Shown here: positions 44,671 to 54,990 of the stretch, piece by piece | Layout of the letters: each line of letters opens with the position of its first letter | Position numbering within the stretch: the first letter of the stretch is position 1 | Assembly (NCBI GenBank): GCA_037042915.1 | Contig: CM073194.1 | Location: 2,728,001 to 2,792,000 of the forward strand | Reading direction: 5' to 3' | Source of the DNA: Auricularia sp. M13 | Lineage: Eukaryota; Basidiomycota; Agaricomycetes; Auriculariales; Auriculariaceae | Length of the DNA stretch: 64,000 bases | Made by a program: the position numbers and the translations under genes | The notes under the pieces: model-generated | Databases searched by the model: none | What the model saw: the letters and a program-made list of their open reading frames with translations, nothing else | Told to the model about the DNA's origin: nothing

Positions 44671-44966
44671 CGAGAGCAAGTCAAGGGCCATGTCATGATG
44701 CCAGCGAGCGATTCGAAATCCGGAGCAGCGTGACAGCAAATGCGCAGATCAGTGGAGATTCCTGTGAACAATTCTGTACGAATGTCTCGCTAGAAAGGCT
44801 GGCTGATGACACGTCAGCGAGGAACTCGCGGGGCCACTGCCTAACAAATAATGAAAGAGCCACAACGGGAGTGTTGGGCATAATAAACAGTAGATTAACG
44901 ATATTCATCGCTGTAGAGACTGAGATGGTCCGATGGTTTCTCCGTGTTTCAAATGCGGCGAGGTGA
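44577..44966 (+). CDS. Chimeric ORF: secreted-protein signal peptide fused to unrelated sequence
   Basis: A 129-aa open frame. Residues 1-31 copy the cysteine-rich secreted protein at 62860-63652, including the signal peptide (MHKFAVLVCLLAVAAQGQA) and the start of the mature chain. From residue 32 the sequence is unrelated and carries three further Cys. The copied upstream region is in place, so a new secreted protein could be expressed. The downstream part has no recognisable fold and may be accidental. Its alternative status is a 5'-truncation-type pseudogene fragment. Confidence 0.45.
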   Translation: MHKFAVLVCLLAVAAQGQAIVYPNATRSALRPRASQGPCHDASERFEIRSSVTANAQISGDSCEQFCTNVSLERLADDTSARNSRGHCLTNNERATTGVLGIINSRLTIFIAVETEMVRWFLRVSNAAR

Positions 44967-45346
44967 GGGTAGCTGGCAGAGATCCGACTTAGATCGCATC
45001 AGCACTTTGCGGAACAGTAGTAAATTTACCTACCTACCTACCTCGACACGCACAAGTATTCAATCTTTGAGTGGTCTCTTCGATTGATTATTTCATGAGT
45101 GTCTACTGTCAGCACCAATGCTGGCCTTACAGGAATATTCGAAGGAAATAAGATTGATTTGACGCCAGCGTTGACGCGTTGACGGCATGCTCTCCGCGCG
45201 CCAAGATGCTGGATCAATACTGTTCTTCGCTGACCCGCAATGGGTATATTTGATTACTGCTTTAGACCAGCGGACAAAGTCACAAAAGTGATCCTTGATC
45301 ACTGCTATTAACTTCGTTCGTAAAGTCTACAAAGGAGACTTTATTG

Positions 45347-45568
45347 CTTCAGTGGCGCACTCGCTCGCTGTTGATTCTTGCGTTGATTTCTCCTGTACGC
45401 CCACGGAGACGTTTAAGGTAGGGTCGGAAGCGCGCAACCACCCGCCGAACTCTCTCACGCGATCAGCACGCACTTTCCCCTGATGAAGAAGGCTGGGCTG
45501 GTCGTTCTCTGTGACATGGCCGCTGTCGCAGTCGATGTCCCCGACTTGGTTGAGGCTGTAACACCATA
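45347..45568 (+). pseudogene. F-box-like gene fragment (C-terminal part)
   Basis: Encodes SVAHSLAVDSCVDF and, after a frame change near 45441, ELSHAISTHFPLMKKAGLVV and VDVPDLVEAV. These match AVAHSLAVDPCDNF, ELSRAFSMHFPLTHKVELL and VDVAALVEAV of the intact gene at 52565-53689. Only about 75 codons are present, with one frameshift and no N-terminus. It sits just right of a recurrent motif (45302-45341). Confidence 0.7.
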
Positions 45569-45759
45569 ACGTTACCGTGAAGCATGGGCAGTTCCATTTG
45601 AACGTAAATGTGTACGAGCAGAACACAGCATTGATAGAATAGCAGGAGCCCATTACTATCGTTGGACAGAAGCAAAATCTCTATTGCTTTGGCATGAGAC
45701 GAGCACGAGCCGTTGTGACGTTGTATAAAGCTGTAACGAACCGGCTTGGTTGAATGCGG

Positions 45760-46285
45760 GAGTACTCCGTCTCTCACCAGGGATCGTAGCCAGGTCCTGC
45801 GACGTCAGGGCCCGGGCCTCCGTGTTCCCGCAGTCCTAAACATACACTGCGCACGTACTCACCTCAAAGCGGTCTAGCCCGCGAAAATCCGCCGTGCGCT
45901 GACCATGGGCTTCTTCAGCTCGCAAAGCTCCGAGTCACTTCTACAGTATCAGTTTCCGCTGTGTCACTGCTCTGTGAGAAATAAACACAGATGCCCTTCC
46001 CATCTTGCTCTTTCAGGAACTCCGGACGTTTAGCATGAGGTCTTGACATCTGGGTGAGACCCGCATTTGAACATCGTCGGCGCACAAGGGAAAGGCCCCG
46101 CGAGACTATGGAGCAATGAGTGTCCCGAAACACGAAACAGAATGAGAATGAGGAGGCAGACGGCGAGCAAGTACTCGCCGTGAACTAGCACAGCGTAGCG
46201 CACATTCCTTCGCCGGTACCAAAGATTTGATCGGGGGCATGTTCGACGCGTGTATTGCCTCGTGGCATGCTGCATCAGGAAACTG
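45760..46285 (-). repeat. Partial copy of the 40.45-40.98 kb block
   Basis: About 500 bp aligned with 40450-40985, sharing CTTCTTCAGCTCGCAA, GCATTTGAACATCGTCGGCG and TATTGCCTCGTGGCATGC-type landmarks. Similarity ends near 46285. The continuation of the module resumes only at about 48820, so this is the left half of a split second copy. Confidence 0.7.
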
Positions 46286-47525
46286 CGTTTTGCCCTAAAG
46301 CGGCATAAGTAGTCTCTCGAAGGTTGAACGCTGATAGCCGCTGTCATCAAGCGTCCGATTCGGATTCATGCCACCAGACCGACGCTGCTAAGCGTTTTGA
46401 AGCACTTGGCGCGTGCCAGGGCCATGCAAAGGCAATCTCATAGCTGGAAACGCGGTGACACGGCGCGTCTGAGTCCCTTGCGCGGTCAATTCGCGCACCT
46501 GTCCGCGCTATGCCGCACCTGCCGCACTTTCTGCACGTGTATCAACCTGAAATTCGCATCGGCAACTGCTGTTGATTAATGTAGTATACGCCTTTCTGTG
46601 AGCCACAAGGACTGCATTAAATGGCAGCATTGTTTTGACGCTGTGACCTCTTGTGCGAAGTCCTTCTGACGACACATTCTTAGAGTCGGTTCTATCTACA
46701 GCTACATCGGTTGGCTGCCTTCAAATCAAAGGCAGAAGTAAAGAGCTCCTAGACGAAGTGGGGAAAAGGTTAGAGGGTAGGTACCTAGGCAATCCTCAAA
46801 CTCAAGCACCGAAAGTGGCAACGGCCGACTGTCGAAGTTAGTCTCAGCTCCGTGTTGAGTCGGAGTTCAATCGTCTCTTGCCCTTCAACCCCCACCATCG
46901 CTTTGCGGTGCGGAGTCGCATCGGTGGCTCACGACGGCTCTTCACCCCGACAGCGGCAGGCTTCATTTCGATGGCTGGATGAGACACGGCTAAGTGAGCC
47001 TTGATCTCTTCCTGTCCCTCCAGTTCCCTGAGTATCTTGCAGGCGATGCGACTTTGCGGCGACTCCGAGAGCCCAACCATTCCCCTCTGTACTGCTGTGG
47101 ACGCTGCTATTCCCAGTGGTCTCGGTCTGTTGGCAATAGGTACGCCGTGATGTCACTGCTACCAACGCTGCTGTGCCTAACGTGCACATTTTCGCAGAGA
47201 TGACCTCGCAATGTAGCACACAAGGTGCGCATATCCGTCGTATATATGAATGTACACTAACTGACGTCGTTATAGGTGTGTTGTAGGTGCCGCGTCGACG
47301 CGCTCTTTCGTTTCGGTATGTCACTTGTCTTGCAGTCCAACGCGATGTAACGTTTCTTTTCAGACGGCCCAACATACTCGTGAATTCGCGTACATATCAT
47401 TGGTATCTTGACACCGTGAGCATGGCTATTCCCGCGCCGCTCCCATCGTCGCACCCGAGCCCCGGCGTCTCGTCCACGCGCAATTTATATGTATCTACGC
47501 TATTCCTTGAATACAGTTCATTTTA
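46286..47525. other. Inserted stretch without a recognised gene
   Basis: About 1.2 kb that interrupts the second module copy left of the foldback element. Minus-strand frame 46929-47375 (148 aa) and short plus frames show no family signature. Confidence 0.4.
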
Positions 47526-48552
47526 CTGCTGATTGCAGAACGGAAGGCGCCGACGGAAATCGGCGATTTTCCGTATGATTTCGTCGCATTCGCCATTCCT
47601 CGCTCAATCCGATTCCCCTTCGGCTGAAACTTTAGGAATGCATTTGTTGTTGTAATTAGAGGCTATTCCGCTCGAAAGAACGAGAGGAGAAGGTGCCGAA
47701 TAGCCGCAGGACCGCTAATCCAGTCTGAACCATTCTCCTCCTCGGTCTGAGGTGCATTGACGGCCGACAGTATTATGTGCTGCCTACCAGCCTCTTGTGC
47801 AAGGTAATGGCACAGTAAGGCGCACTTAGCGCTAGAAAACCGCGCAAAAATGCGCTCCTTTGTTGCAGACGGCCAAGCTAGAATTGTGGCTTAACTATTT
47901 TGAGCACCACAGACTATGCACGGACCAGAGGAGGAAGTAACCGACTCAGAGAGTGGGCTAAATCTATTTGAACAAGTATTTGTTGACGTGAAGCAGAGAA
48001 ACAGTGTGCCGGGGATGGATTACTTTGCCAATCCCTGGAGCAGACAAGTCTCATTATCTGCCTGTCTTCGTCATGAGGCAGTGCACAAATGCTCTGATAA
48101 TTTCTTGTTACTGTTTGTGAACTTTGACCAGGGAGAAATGTTGCCTAGTATCACCGGATGTCGTGCTATGGTGTCATTCAGTTCTCAATGCAGGACCAAA
48201 CCGGGTTCTGTGGCAAGAAGGAGCGCATTTTTGCGCGGTTTTCTAGCGCTAAGTGCGCCTTACTGTGCCATTACCTTGCACAAGAGGCTGGTAGGCAGCA
48301 CATAATACTGTCGGCCGTCAATGCACCTCAGACCGAGGAGGAGAATGGCTCAGACTGGATTAGCGGTCCTGCGGCTATTCGGCACCTTCTCCTCTCGTTC
48401 TTTCGAGCGGAATAGCCTCTAATTACAACAACAAATGCATTCCTAAAGTTTCAGCCGAAGGGGAATCGGATTGAGCGAGGAATGGCGAATGCGACGAAAT
48501 CACACGGAAAATCGCCGATTTCCGTCGGCGCCTTCCGTTCTGCAAACAGCAG
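47526..48552. mobile_element. Foldback-type element with 335-bp inverted arms, TA-flanked
   Basis: Arms 47526-47860 and 48218-48552 are reverse complements with only a few mismatches (for example CGTATG against CGTGTG). The outer ends read CTGCTG...CAGCAG, and TA lies directly outside both (47524-47525 and 48553-48554), fitting a Tc1/mariner-type target. The 357-bp core and part of the right arm hold a 129-aa frame (47916-48305) that I do not recognise; no transposase motif was seen. The RNA or single strand would form a very long hairpin. Arm identity implies recent formation. Confidence 0.85.
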
Positions 48553-48819
48553 TAATCGATATCATTTTTGCCGCGGGATCAACAAGAAATTTCAGAACCT
48601 GAGCAGCAAAAGCACCAAAAGAGAAGCCAACAGCTAACGCGGTAGGACCTTGGACACTGGATTCAGAGCCGCGAAGAGCATACACTGGTCGTTCTGTTGC
48701 GTACGAGCTCGCTCTGGAGCGATGGTATAGCGCAATAAATCGGGGGCATGGGTCCTGGGGCACGGACCGCTATGGAGGCTCTAGTCCGCCCCAGGGAGAA
48801 GACACGGTTTCCTGATGTG

Positions 48820-49450
48820 GTGATTAGCCATTCAGGACATCAATGAGGGTCCACTGGCAGGATGCTGCGCTGTGGTGCCTGAGTTTGACAGCGGGGAATA
48901 CCCAAACAAAGTAGAAGCTTCTGTACGGTCTTCTCAGGCAACCTTTTGGTCTCGTGGACACACAGACACAAATGTGGTTCTTCCCACCGTAAATTAGTCC
49001 TCCCCGGAATTGTTCGAACTCCGTGGACGTGTGTGAGTGTATGAAAGCGTGACCGGAGGGTTTGGATAGCACGATAGCCGCAGCACACACATGGAAGCCG
49101 AAGCAATCGTGAGAGCCAATTGCCGTTCCCAAATACATCGTGTAGCCCGCCATTGAACCCGCAAATTCTGCGACGGTCGCATTGCTCAGCTCCAATGCGA
49201 TGCGTCGATTGCGTTACTCTGCACATCTTCACGAACAAGATCTGGCATTGGAATCATCTGCAAGTCGTTATTTACATGGGTTTTGTCGTTTTCAAGTTAC
49301 ATTCGGTATGAAATTCGGGTTGAGACGAGAAACTTCAGGTGAGAAGAGAACGAATGGGCATAGGTTGGGAGTACGACTCCGGAAACATTTAAGATCTGCG
49401 AAATTCAAGCGACCTGGTTGAGGCGATGGTTCTGTCGAGTAGTGAGTGCA
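48820..49450 (-). repeat. Right half of the split module copy
   Basis: Aligns with 40985-41585, including the shared GCCATTCAGGACATC and GGGTCCACTGGCAG phrases, and leads directly into the second zinc-knuckle gene. Minus frames (48824-49195) show the same unrecognised, probably spliced protein candidate as in copy 1. Confidence 0.7.
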
Positions 49451-49451
49451 G

Positions 49452-50233
49452 CTAGATAGTCTCATTTGAAGTTTCCCCAGTACTCACCCGCATGTGCGAC
49501 GCTTCATCTACTAAATAGATGACCCTGCCACAAGTTGGACACGTCTTGGCTGGGCCCGCGTCAGAATGGTATTTTCAGCAAGTCGAAATCGCATACTTGC
49601 GCTCTGGCCCGAAGACCCGTCAGACATGTCGCTGAGTCCATATACCACCGGCACCATGCCAGGCGATGAGGGAGCTGCGTTCCGACTGTTCGGCACGACA
49701 GGCTGAGCGAAGCCGGGTGTGTGAGCGGGGGCGGGTTGGGCCTGACGACCGTTGTAGGCCATAGGTTGGCCGCGGCCATACTGAGGCGACGGCTGGAGAG
49801 TCGTTGCGGATGGGAGTCCATAGGCAGATGGATCAAAGCCGGGATGGGCACCGGGGGATCCGCCGCCATATGCACCGACGCGAGGAGACTGGGAACTAGC
49901 GTACGGTTGCCCGAATGCCTGGTAAGCCTGAGGGGGTGGGGCAAAGACAGTGCCGCCGCCGTGAGCTGCGGGCGGATAGGCATTCGGGTTTTGCCCTGCA
50001 GGACCAGCGTGCCCCAGCGACATGCCACTGAGGCCTGGGACCACCATCCCGTAACTGTTAGGCGAAGGTGGTGCAGGTTCATTTGAGCGAAGACGGAATG
50101 CGGCAGGCCGGGGCGCGACGGGCGGGGCTTGACTCTCATGGGAGCTGGCGTACCCGGACGATCCACCGGGAGAGGACCCAGGCGATGAGTCGGGGTAGAC
50201 CAAGCCCCTCTCACGGAAAGGTTGCTGAGCCAT
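49452..50233 (-). CDS. Gly/Pro/Gln-rich protein with C-terminal CxxCG knuckle (copy 2)
   Basis: Predicted 244 aa: exon 1 50233-49597, a 47-nt intron (49596-49550, GTATGC...GCCCAG), exon 2 49549-49452. Start ATG at MAQQPFRERGLVYPDSSPG. The body has SSPGGSSGYASSHES and many Pro/Gly/Gln/Tyr repeats as in copy 1. Exon 2 gives KTCPTCGRVIYLVDEASHMR and the shared NETI ending. Without the splice an in-frame stop would lose the knuckle, so conservation of the spliced frame in two diverged copies is good evidence for a real gene. Role unknown. Confidence 0.7.
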
Positions 50234-50789
50234 TGAAGGAAGGGGCGCGAGACACAGCGAGGTGTTAGACGTGCAGACGACAGGGATATTTAATGTAAAG
50301 GGCACACGGTACCATCCTTGGGAAAGTACCGATCTTCCAGCGATTGCGGAAAGACAGCACTCGCCGGATTGGTAGTCCGTGTGATAGATTGCAGCGCTCG
50401 TGGTCAGTCGCCGTTCAAGACCCGCAATGACACTGCACGTGAGGAACAAACAAAACAGGCCGTCTTTTTGTCTTCCCACAGGAATGTTTCAGCTCCCTGA
50501 GTGAAGCCCACCTCACGGCCCTGACAGCAGTCTCTGGCAAGCTGATGGTCCAAATATCATAGAGGGATAGCCCACTGCCTAATCCACTGTTTATCCTGTC
50601 GGAACGCGTGTCGTAATTACAGGCACAAGACAGTTTGTATTGGGATTACGCTACCGACTCGCGTGCCTCGTCCGGAAGGCATTCCAACATTTGTAGCGGC
50701 CGGTGACGGAACGGAGAAACAACGAGCACAGCACCGGAATTCGCCGGTTGCTCGTCGCACCCCTTGCACCTACCTTGCCGATACCGCAG

Positions 50790-52239
50790 ATGCAGCCTCT
50801 GGACCGCACGGCTCTCTTACCCTCAGAATTATTACTCGCCATATTTGGGAATCTACCCCTCGATGAGCTTCAGCGCATCATGGGCGTTAGCCGTCGTTGG
50901 AGAGACCTGGTCACCATACACCCAACGTTTTGGATGGCACCGTGGCTCGACAGCACGTCTCCCTCGGCCGTAGCTTTCTTTCGTCGCCGAATGTCTGCTG
51001 GTGCAGGGAAGCCGATTGATGTCACCGTGATCCTGCTAGAGCCAACAGCTCTGCTCGAAGCGACTGTGTTGCCCGCCATAGCGACCTCGCTGGACTGCAT
51101 CGTTTCTCTGACGCTGCAAGTACATGTCAGCCACGCATCCGCTGTCTTTGACCTCCTTCGTGGCCCGACCTCATCGCTTCGAACGCTCAAGGTCTTGTTC
51201 CACTCGAGCGATCCACCATCGTCGCCCATTTGGCTGCCCGATGATGTCTTACGGCTGCAGTGTCATCCTCAGGGCCTTGAAACCGTTTTCCTCCAGAACC
51301 TGGACCTGCCGCATGATATACCGCCAGCGCTATCAACGGCAAAGAATCTCATCTTTAGTCATCTCATAATGATGTCGTCCACGAGCCTGAAGGCGCTGGC
51401 GGAAGCCTTCCCGCGGCTCCGTGACCTGACTCTCACTGGCCGTGTCCTCCCGCACGACTTTACGGCTTCAGACTGGCCAAAGCCGTGGCAATACCTTCCA
51501 TCTCTGGTCCTTACCCTGGGCAGTCGTCGTCTCCGAAAGGTGCTGGGCATGTTTCCCCTGGCAAATGTGGTGCATTTGACCACGGTGTCTACAGGGAGAC
51601 GAGCACTGTCATTTATACTTCCGCATCTATACGGCGACCTGCACATGGCCTTCCAGTATATGGACGATAATGACTTTGCCATTCATCTGACTAGCCGTAT
51701 GACTGGAATGACCCGCTCGTTGCGAGAGCATCACACCGAATGGACATCCTCCGATTCCCTTCCGCACGACGTACTGCGGAAGACGACAATCGCCGAGCGC
51801 GTTACCTCGATGACGATCTCCGTTGCGCTGTGGGACTTGCTCGTTCCCCTCATGGCGCGCTTTCCCCGCCTCGAGGCGCTCACTATCGCGCTGTCGCCCG
51901 CCGCGGGCCACTCCGTATTGATGGGCGATAAGGACGAAGGTCAACCCGCCTTGGCATGCCCGAAACTCCGGATTCTCACGCTGGACGCTCGAGAAGGCGC
52001 ACCTGCCGTCCCACTCGATGACGTGAAATGGATAATCGCCCACAGCTTACAGGTTACGGCCCCCATTGACCTCGTAATGCGCTGGGTGGACTGGCACGGA
52101 TCCACGGATTTGCGGCCCGTGGTCAGCACCGTGTCGGATGCTCATGATTCCCTGAGGCTGTAAGTCGCTGCACACTGAGCCATGACCAACGGATTGACTA
52201 TTCTACAGATATCCAGAGACACCTTGGCAGAGTCATTAG
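50790..52239 (+). CDS. F-box protein (copy 2 of tandem module)
   Basis: 466 aa: exon 1 50790-52159, a 49-nt intron (52160-52208), exon 2 52209-52239, the same structure as 42694-44143. N-terminal F-box MQPLDRTALLPSELLLAIFG with VSRRWRDLV, then a leucine-rich receptor-like region. Roughly the last third of exon 1, the intron and exon 2 are nearly identical to copy 1, while the first two thirds differ more, suggesting gene conversion at the 3' end. Confidence 0.8.
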
Positions 52240-52564
52240 TGTGACGGCATTAAGGTGACTCGATCGGTCTCCCACTGCTGTACCGAATGTCTTGTTCAAT
52301 TTCGGCCAGGGACGGACTTGCTTCGACATGTGCGCTCCATCGCTTGATCAGAAAGCACTAGGCTATGCGCTAGTCGAGCTGGGATATGGACTCTTTATGT
52401 TTCCAATGTACATAAGATCTAATGATACACCTTCCCAGGGCGCGTACTGCGTGGGGTTCTACCACTATGAAAGGAGCTTCGGGAATATAGAATGAACTGC
52501 TGGGCTTGAGTCTATGTCTCTCGTGGCCTGCAGATTGCCTGCAGACCTGTGGGCGTACCTCAAA

Positions 52565-53689
52565 TCAAGCTCCATCAGGCTCAATCGCGCGAGTCGACGA
52601 ACCGTCCGGAAACCTGACTTCCCGAAGGCGTAGGCACCCAGCAGCAACGAGCTTATCCATTATACCTTTACGTATGAGCGGCGACACGGCGTTATGATCC
52701 TGTGATGGTCGCCGGTAATATTCCATGATGTCTAACACTTGCACCGCGGCAAATGGCGCTACAGCCTCAACCAACGCGGCGACATCGACTCCGGCTGAGT
52801 CCATGTCACCGTGAATGAGCAGCTCCACCTTATGCGTCAGGGGAAAGTGCATGCTGAATGCGCGAGAGAGTTCGGCGCGCTCTGAGCCAGACCCACAGAC
52901 CCACTCCATCTGCAACGTCTCCACGGCCCTACCGGCAAAATTATCGCAGGGGTCGACAGCGAGTGAGTGTGCGACGGCTGCGATCTTTGGGGCGCTGGCC
53001 TCATGAACAAAGAGCGCAAGACGGCGCGGTCTGCGGACGAATGCGAATCGCGCGCAGTCCGCGTGGAGCGCCTGCGTGAGATCCAGGCTCATCGAATCGT
53101 CTTCCGGGTGCTGCCAGTGCGCATTGGCCGCGCTCCACAGGTACCGCGGGTCCTCGGCTTTGATACCCAGGACGCGGAGCGACGAGCCGTGCGCGTAGAG
53201 CACGTCCTTGAAGAAATTGGGCGTCTCGATGATGGGCCGCTGAGAGAGGTACAGCGTGTGCAGCCGGAAGCGGCGCTGGGGAGAAACGACAACGGTGAGC
53301 ATTTTCACTAAGAATGCGAAGTTATTCCCGCGAAGGCGGAGGTCGACGAGCCCAGGAAGGGCTGCCACCGCATGCTCCAGCGCCGAGAGGACTTCGGGAG
53401 TGAGATCATTATCGTGTCCGCTATGCTCGACGAGGAGCCTGCGGATGAAGGATGCACGGCGCGCAGAGCGCGCTAGACCGTCTGTGAATCCGAGGATAGC
53501 CTTGGAATTGCCGCGGCCAAGAAACAGGTGCACGCTGTCGTAAAGCACTGGTTCAGCCTCAGAAGCCCACAGACGGCAGACAGAGCACAGTCGCGCCAGA
53601 GCCCGTCGATCGCAAAAGCGCGCGATGTATCCTCGCAATTCGGGCGGAATGTAAGGTGGTGCGGGCTCTGGCTGCTCTGGAGCCAACAT
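52565..53689 (-). CDS. F-box-like protein with leucine-rich repeats
   Basis: 374 aa from ATG 53689 (MLAPEQPEPAPPYIPPELRG); the frame is open 11 codons further up. F-box-like YIPPELRGYIARFCDRRALARL, then SVCRLWASEAEPVLYDSVHL, LRR-like strands (GLVDLRLRGNN, FRLHTLYLSQRP) and the family C-terminus (GCLRLREVRFPDG). Single exon, no lesion. Fragments of close relatives lie at 45347-45568 and 62466-62650, so this subfamily has been copied repeatedly here. Likely SCF substrate receptor by family; substrate unknown. Confidence 0.72.
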   Translation of the reverse strand: MLAPEQPEPAPPYIPPELRGYIARFCDRRALARLCSVCRLWASEAEPVLYDSVHLFLGRGNSKAILGFTDGLARSARRASFIRRLLVEHSGHDNDLTPEVLSALEHAVAALPGLVDLRLRGNNFAFLVKMLTVVVSPQRRFRLHTLYLSQRPIIETPNFFKDVLYAHGSSLRVLGIKAEDPRYLWSAANAHWQHPEDDSMSLDLTQALHADCARFAFVRRPRRLALFVHEASAPKIAAVAHSLAVDPCDNFAGRAVETLQMEWVCGSGSERAELSRAFSMHFPLTHKVELLIHGDMDSAGVDVAALVEAVAPFAAVQVLDIMEYYRRPSQDHNAVSPLIRKGIMDKLVAAGCLRLREVRFPDGSSTRAIEPDGA

Positions 53690-53766
53690 ACTAATACCGT
53701 AGATGCAGTTGGTCCGACACAAAGAACCGGATCACGGGTTGTACCGCCTGCCTCCACAATTGAAGG

Positions 53767-54990
53767 TTGAATTCCTCCCATTCCTCCCATTTGAAGTCTT
53801 GGGCACCAAGCACTGAAATGCGCCTCGCCCACAGCAGCGCTCGCCTCATTCCCCCGGAACTTCGCTATCACATTGCTCGGTACTGCGATAAAGCAACCTT
53901 AACGCAGCTCGCTCTTGTGCAGGCTCTCTGGGCGTCCATATGCGAACCTGTTCTCTACGAGCGTATCTGTCTGTGCATTGGAAAAAGCACCATGGATAAC
54001 TACGCGACATGTGCCTGTCTGCGCACGCTGTCGACGTCTCCTCGCAAAGCTTCAATGGTCCGTGCTCTGCTGGTCTAGTGCGTGCCTTATTCCATCGCAC
54101 TACGGGACGACGCTCAGTCCTTCGACAACTCGCATACCATGACACGCCTAGTCTGCGAGACTCTACCGCACTTGCGCAATCTGGTCGACCTGCGCATCCG
54201 CCCCTCAGACAATGACCTCCATTCCAAAACCATGTGCGAAGGTCTGGCGCGAGCGCTGGCCGGAGAAGACTGCAGCATTGCGCTTCGCACGCTGTACATC
54301 CCCCATAAATACGCGGAGCACGCCACGATGCAGATTGTGCAGATAATCCGGGCTCAGTGCGACACCCTCCGCATGCTGGCTCTGCTCGACTGGTTCCCGA
54401 TGCACAGCGTTTTCAGCTGGTACACCGCAGGTCGCGCCCTGCACGCGGACTGCGTGATCTTCGCGATCGGCTACGTCGCTGGCAGCGAAACAGAGTACGA
54501 CAAGCTCGTGCTCCAATCCACCGAGCCGGCGCGCATCCGCGCCGTCGTCCGCTCGCTCGAATCGGACCCCCCGCTCTCAGAGTCACCGCATACACCCAAC
54601 TTCGACTTTCTCACCTTCCGCTCCATCGAGCTGAGGGCCGACGAGATCCCCGACGGCGCCCGCATGCGCCTCCTGGCGCAGTCGTTCCCGCACTGCGAAA
54701 ATCTCACGCTCACCTCCATGGCCAGTATCCCCGCCGCGCTGCTCGATCCCGCCGGCCTTGCGGCCTCGGTGGCGCATTTTCCGCGCCTCGTCAATCTCTT
54801 CCTCTCAGCCGACGGAAAACAGTCCGACCTCGCGCCGCTGGGCCGCAGCCTCCGTGAGTCCATCGCTCGGGCGGCCGTCAGAGCCGGATGCAGTGCGCTC
54901 GTGAGCGTCGTGTTCCCTGACGAGTCGGGACTGTCGCGAGATGAGGGCGGTGATGAGTGGACGACGGATTCGGAGCAGGAATCAGATTGA
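53767..54990 (+). pseudogene. F-box/LRR-like gene interrupted by one in-frame TAG
   Basis: One frame of 408 codons with a single TAG at 54076-54078, where the paralogue at 11525-12668 has TGG (Trp of MVRALLVW). The N-terminus has IPPELRYHIARYCDKATLTQ. The C-terminal 300 residues contain LRR-like strands (NLVDLRIRPSD, FRSIELRADEIPDGARMRL) and end in an acidic tail. The possible start is 53767 or Met 53818. Everything apart from the stop is intact, so it is a very young pseudogene, a polymorphism or a read-through case. Substrate receptor by family resemblance only. Confidence 0.7.
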
